Shown: piece after piece, positions 5,976 through 7,117 of the stretch
Position numbering within the stretch: the stretch's first letter is position 1
How the letters are laid out: each line of letters starts with the position of its first letter
Assembly (NCBI RefSeq): GCF_937920395.1
Contig: NZ_CALEVF010000052.1
Location: 1 to 7,117 of the forward strand
Reading direction: 5' to 3'
Length of the DNA stretch: 7,117 nucleotides
Source: an uncultured Clostridium sp.
GTDB taxonomy: Bacteria > Bacillota > Clostridia > Clostridiales > Clostridiaceae
Made by a program: the position numbers and the translations under genes
The notes under the pieces: model-generated
What the model was told of the DNA's origin: nothing
Database searches by the model: none
What the model saw: the letters and a program-made list of their open reading frames with translations, nothing else

Positions 5976-7117
5976 TTGAATTTTCAAGGATTAACAGGTA
6001 AAGTTATAACCCCTTGCGATAAAGAATATGCTATTTTAAGACTTGAATACAACCTGGACATTAACAAATTCCCTTTAGCTATTGTTTATTGTCATAATTA
6101 TATAGATGTATCTAATGCAATTAAATGGTGCACGAGAAACTGCGTAGAACTTCGCGTTCGTACCAGAGGTCATAATTATGAAGGTTATTCAACAGGTACA
6201 GGTGTATTAGTAATTGATATATCTTGTATAAGTGAAGTTAATATAGATACTAAACATGATATTGCAGTAATACAGGCTGGTGCAAATCTTTTGAGCATAT
6301 ACTCAATACTTGCCGATAAGGGTTATGGTTTCAATGGCGGTACATGTCCTACAGTTGGTATTTCTGGCTTAGTATTGGGAGGAGGAATAGGATTATCCTG
6401 TAGAAATTTCGGCTTAGTTACGGACAATCTTTTAGAAATACAACTAGTGAATGAACACGGCATTCTAATAATTGCAAATGATCACATCAACTCAGAGTTA
6501 TTCTGGGCGTGTAGAGGCGCAGGTGGAGGAAATTTCGGAGTAGTAATATCTTATACCTTTAAAATTCATAAAGTGGACAAAATTACTGTTATACAGCTTA
6601 GATGGAATGAAGCCTCTAGGGAAGAGTTTTTTGACCTTTGGCAATGTTTCTTTAAAACTGCCACTGAAAAAATTAGCTGTTTCGCTGGTTTTAATAAAGA
6701 AGGCATCTATTTAAACGGATTTTTCTATGGAGATAAATTAGAAGCAGAAAAAATTCTAAAAGACTTTCTATTGCTTCCTGCTTTATTAGAAGCTTCATCA
6801 ATAGAATATGTACCTTTTATTTCTGCAGTAAAAGCTATTGCTTCTTTTTACGGGCCTCCAAATAGATTTAAAGCCACTGGAAGATTTGTATATAAGACAT
6901 TATCTGAAAAAAATATTAAAAAATTAGTCCAGTTCGTGGACAATAGTCCTGGCGAAGATAATTGCTTTATTAGACTATATTCTTTGGGTGGTACAATAAA
7001 AGAAGTACCTTGTAATAGCACTGCATATTACTATAGAAAGGCCGAATATATTATTGGAATAACAGCAGACTTTGAAAAGGATGATGATTCAGACATCTAT
7101 AAAGAATGGGTCGCAGA
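5976..7117 (+). CDS. FAD-dependent oxidase, berberine-bridge/CotQ-like, 3' end cut by window
   Basis: This flavoprotein of the VAO/PCMH family oxidises an unknown small substrate with oxygen or another acceptor. The first 380 residues are present. Relatives are about 440-450 long, so the C-terminal BBE segment lies beyond the window. The FAD-binding domain covers roughly residues 30-200. His66 in RTRGHNYEGYS and Cys124 in NGGTCPTVG match the two residues that bind FAD covalently in berberine-bridge-type enzymes. GGGIG (135-139) and the conserved FWACRGAGGGNFGVV (176-190) follow. Arg65 replaces the Gly usual before His66. The start is TTG 5976, with GGAG seven bases upstream. The frame is intact throughout. 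The familiar relative is Bacillus CotQ/YvdP, a spore-coat protein. The gene follows the interrupted cysteine-rich gene by 98 bases with no visible terminator and may share its promoter. The coat role is inferred. Confidence 0.93.
   Translation, partial: MNFQGLTGKVITPCDKEYAILRLEYNLDINKFPLAIVYCHNYIDVSNAIKWCTRNCVELRVRTRGHNYEGYSTGTGVLVIDISCISEVNIDTKHDIAVIQAGANLLSIYSILADKGYGFNGGTCPTVGISGLVLGGGIGLSCRNFGLVTDNLLEIQLVNEHGILIIANDHINSELFWACRGAGGGNFGVVISYTFKIHKVDKITVIQLRWNEASREEFFDLWQCFFKTATEKISCFAGFNKEGIYLNGFFYGDKLEAEKILKDFLLLPALLEASSIEYVPFISAVKAIASFYGPPNRFKATGRFVYKTLSEKNIKKLVQFVDNSPGEDNCFIRLYSLGGTIKEVPCNSTAYYYRKAEYIIGITADFEKDDDSDIYKEWVA

Overview
The window is AT-rich DNA with strong AGGAGG-type ribosome binding sites and Firmicutes protein families. 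The likely source is a spore-forming, low-GC Firmicute, probably of the Clostridia. The exact genus cannot be read from the sequence.

Left and centre (about 53-4832) hold a complete minus-strand antimicrobial-peptide sensing and detoxification locus. In transcription order it contains an OmpR-family response regulator (4753-4061), a short intramembrane-sensing histidine kinase (4047-3073), a BceA-type ABC ATPase (2947-2201), a BceB/FtsX-type ten-helix permease (2201-621) and a VanZ-family membrane protein (616-53). A 125-base gap separates the kinase from the ATPase. It holds a perfect TTACA-N4-TGTAA dyad, the sequence known as the BceR-type regulator site, plus an extra half-site, a dyad and a TATAAT box. 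In the usual model the kinase senses the working transporter, and the regulator then raises transporter expression. VanZ would be co-induced here as a third effector. The permease is unusual: its extracellular loop is about half the family's usual size.

The middle gap (4772-5085) carries the probable regulator promoter, with an 8-base inverted repeat over it. It also holds a possible 35-residue single-helix peptide gene and a sequence resembling a mother-cell sporulation (sigma-K-type) promoter.

The right side (5086-7117) is plus strand. First comes a cysteine-rich gene of unknown function with a glutamine-amidotransferase-like look, broken by one in-frame TGA at codon 77. Next is a berberine-bridge-type FAD oxidase that starts at a TTG codon and runs off the window. 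Its nearest familiar relative is the Bacillus spore-coat protein CotQ/YvdP. Together with the sigma-K-like promoter this suggests a spore-coat gene pair, but that is inference.

The first 60 bases hold short palindromes resembling REP/IS200-type repeats. One of them contains the VanZ stop codon.
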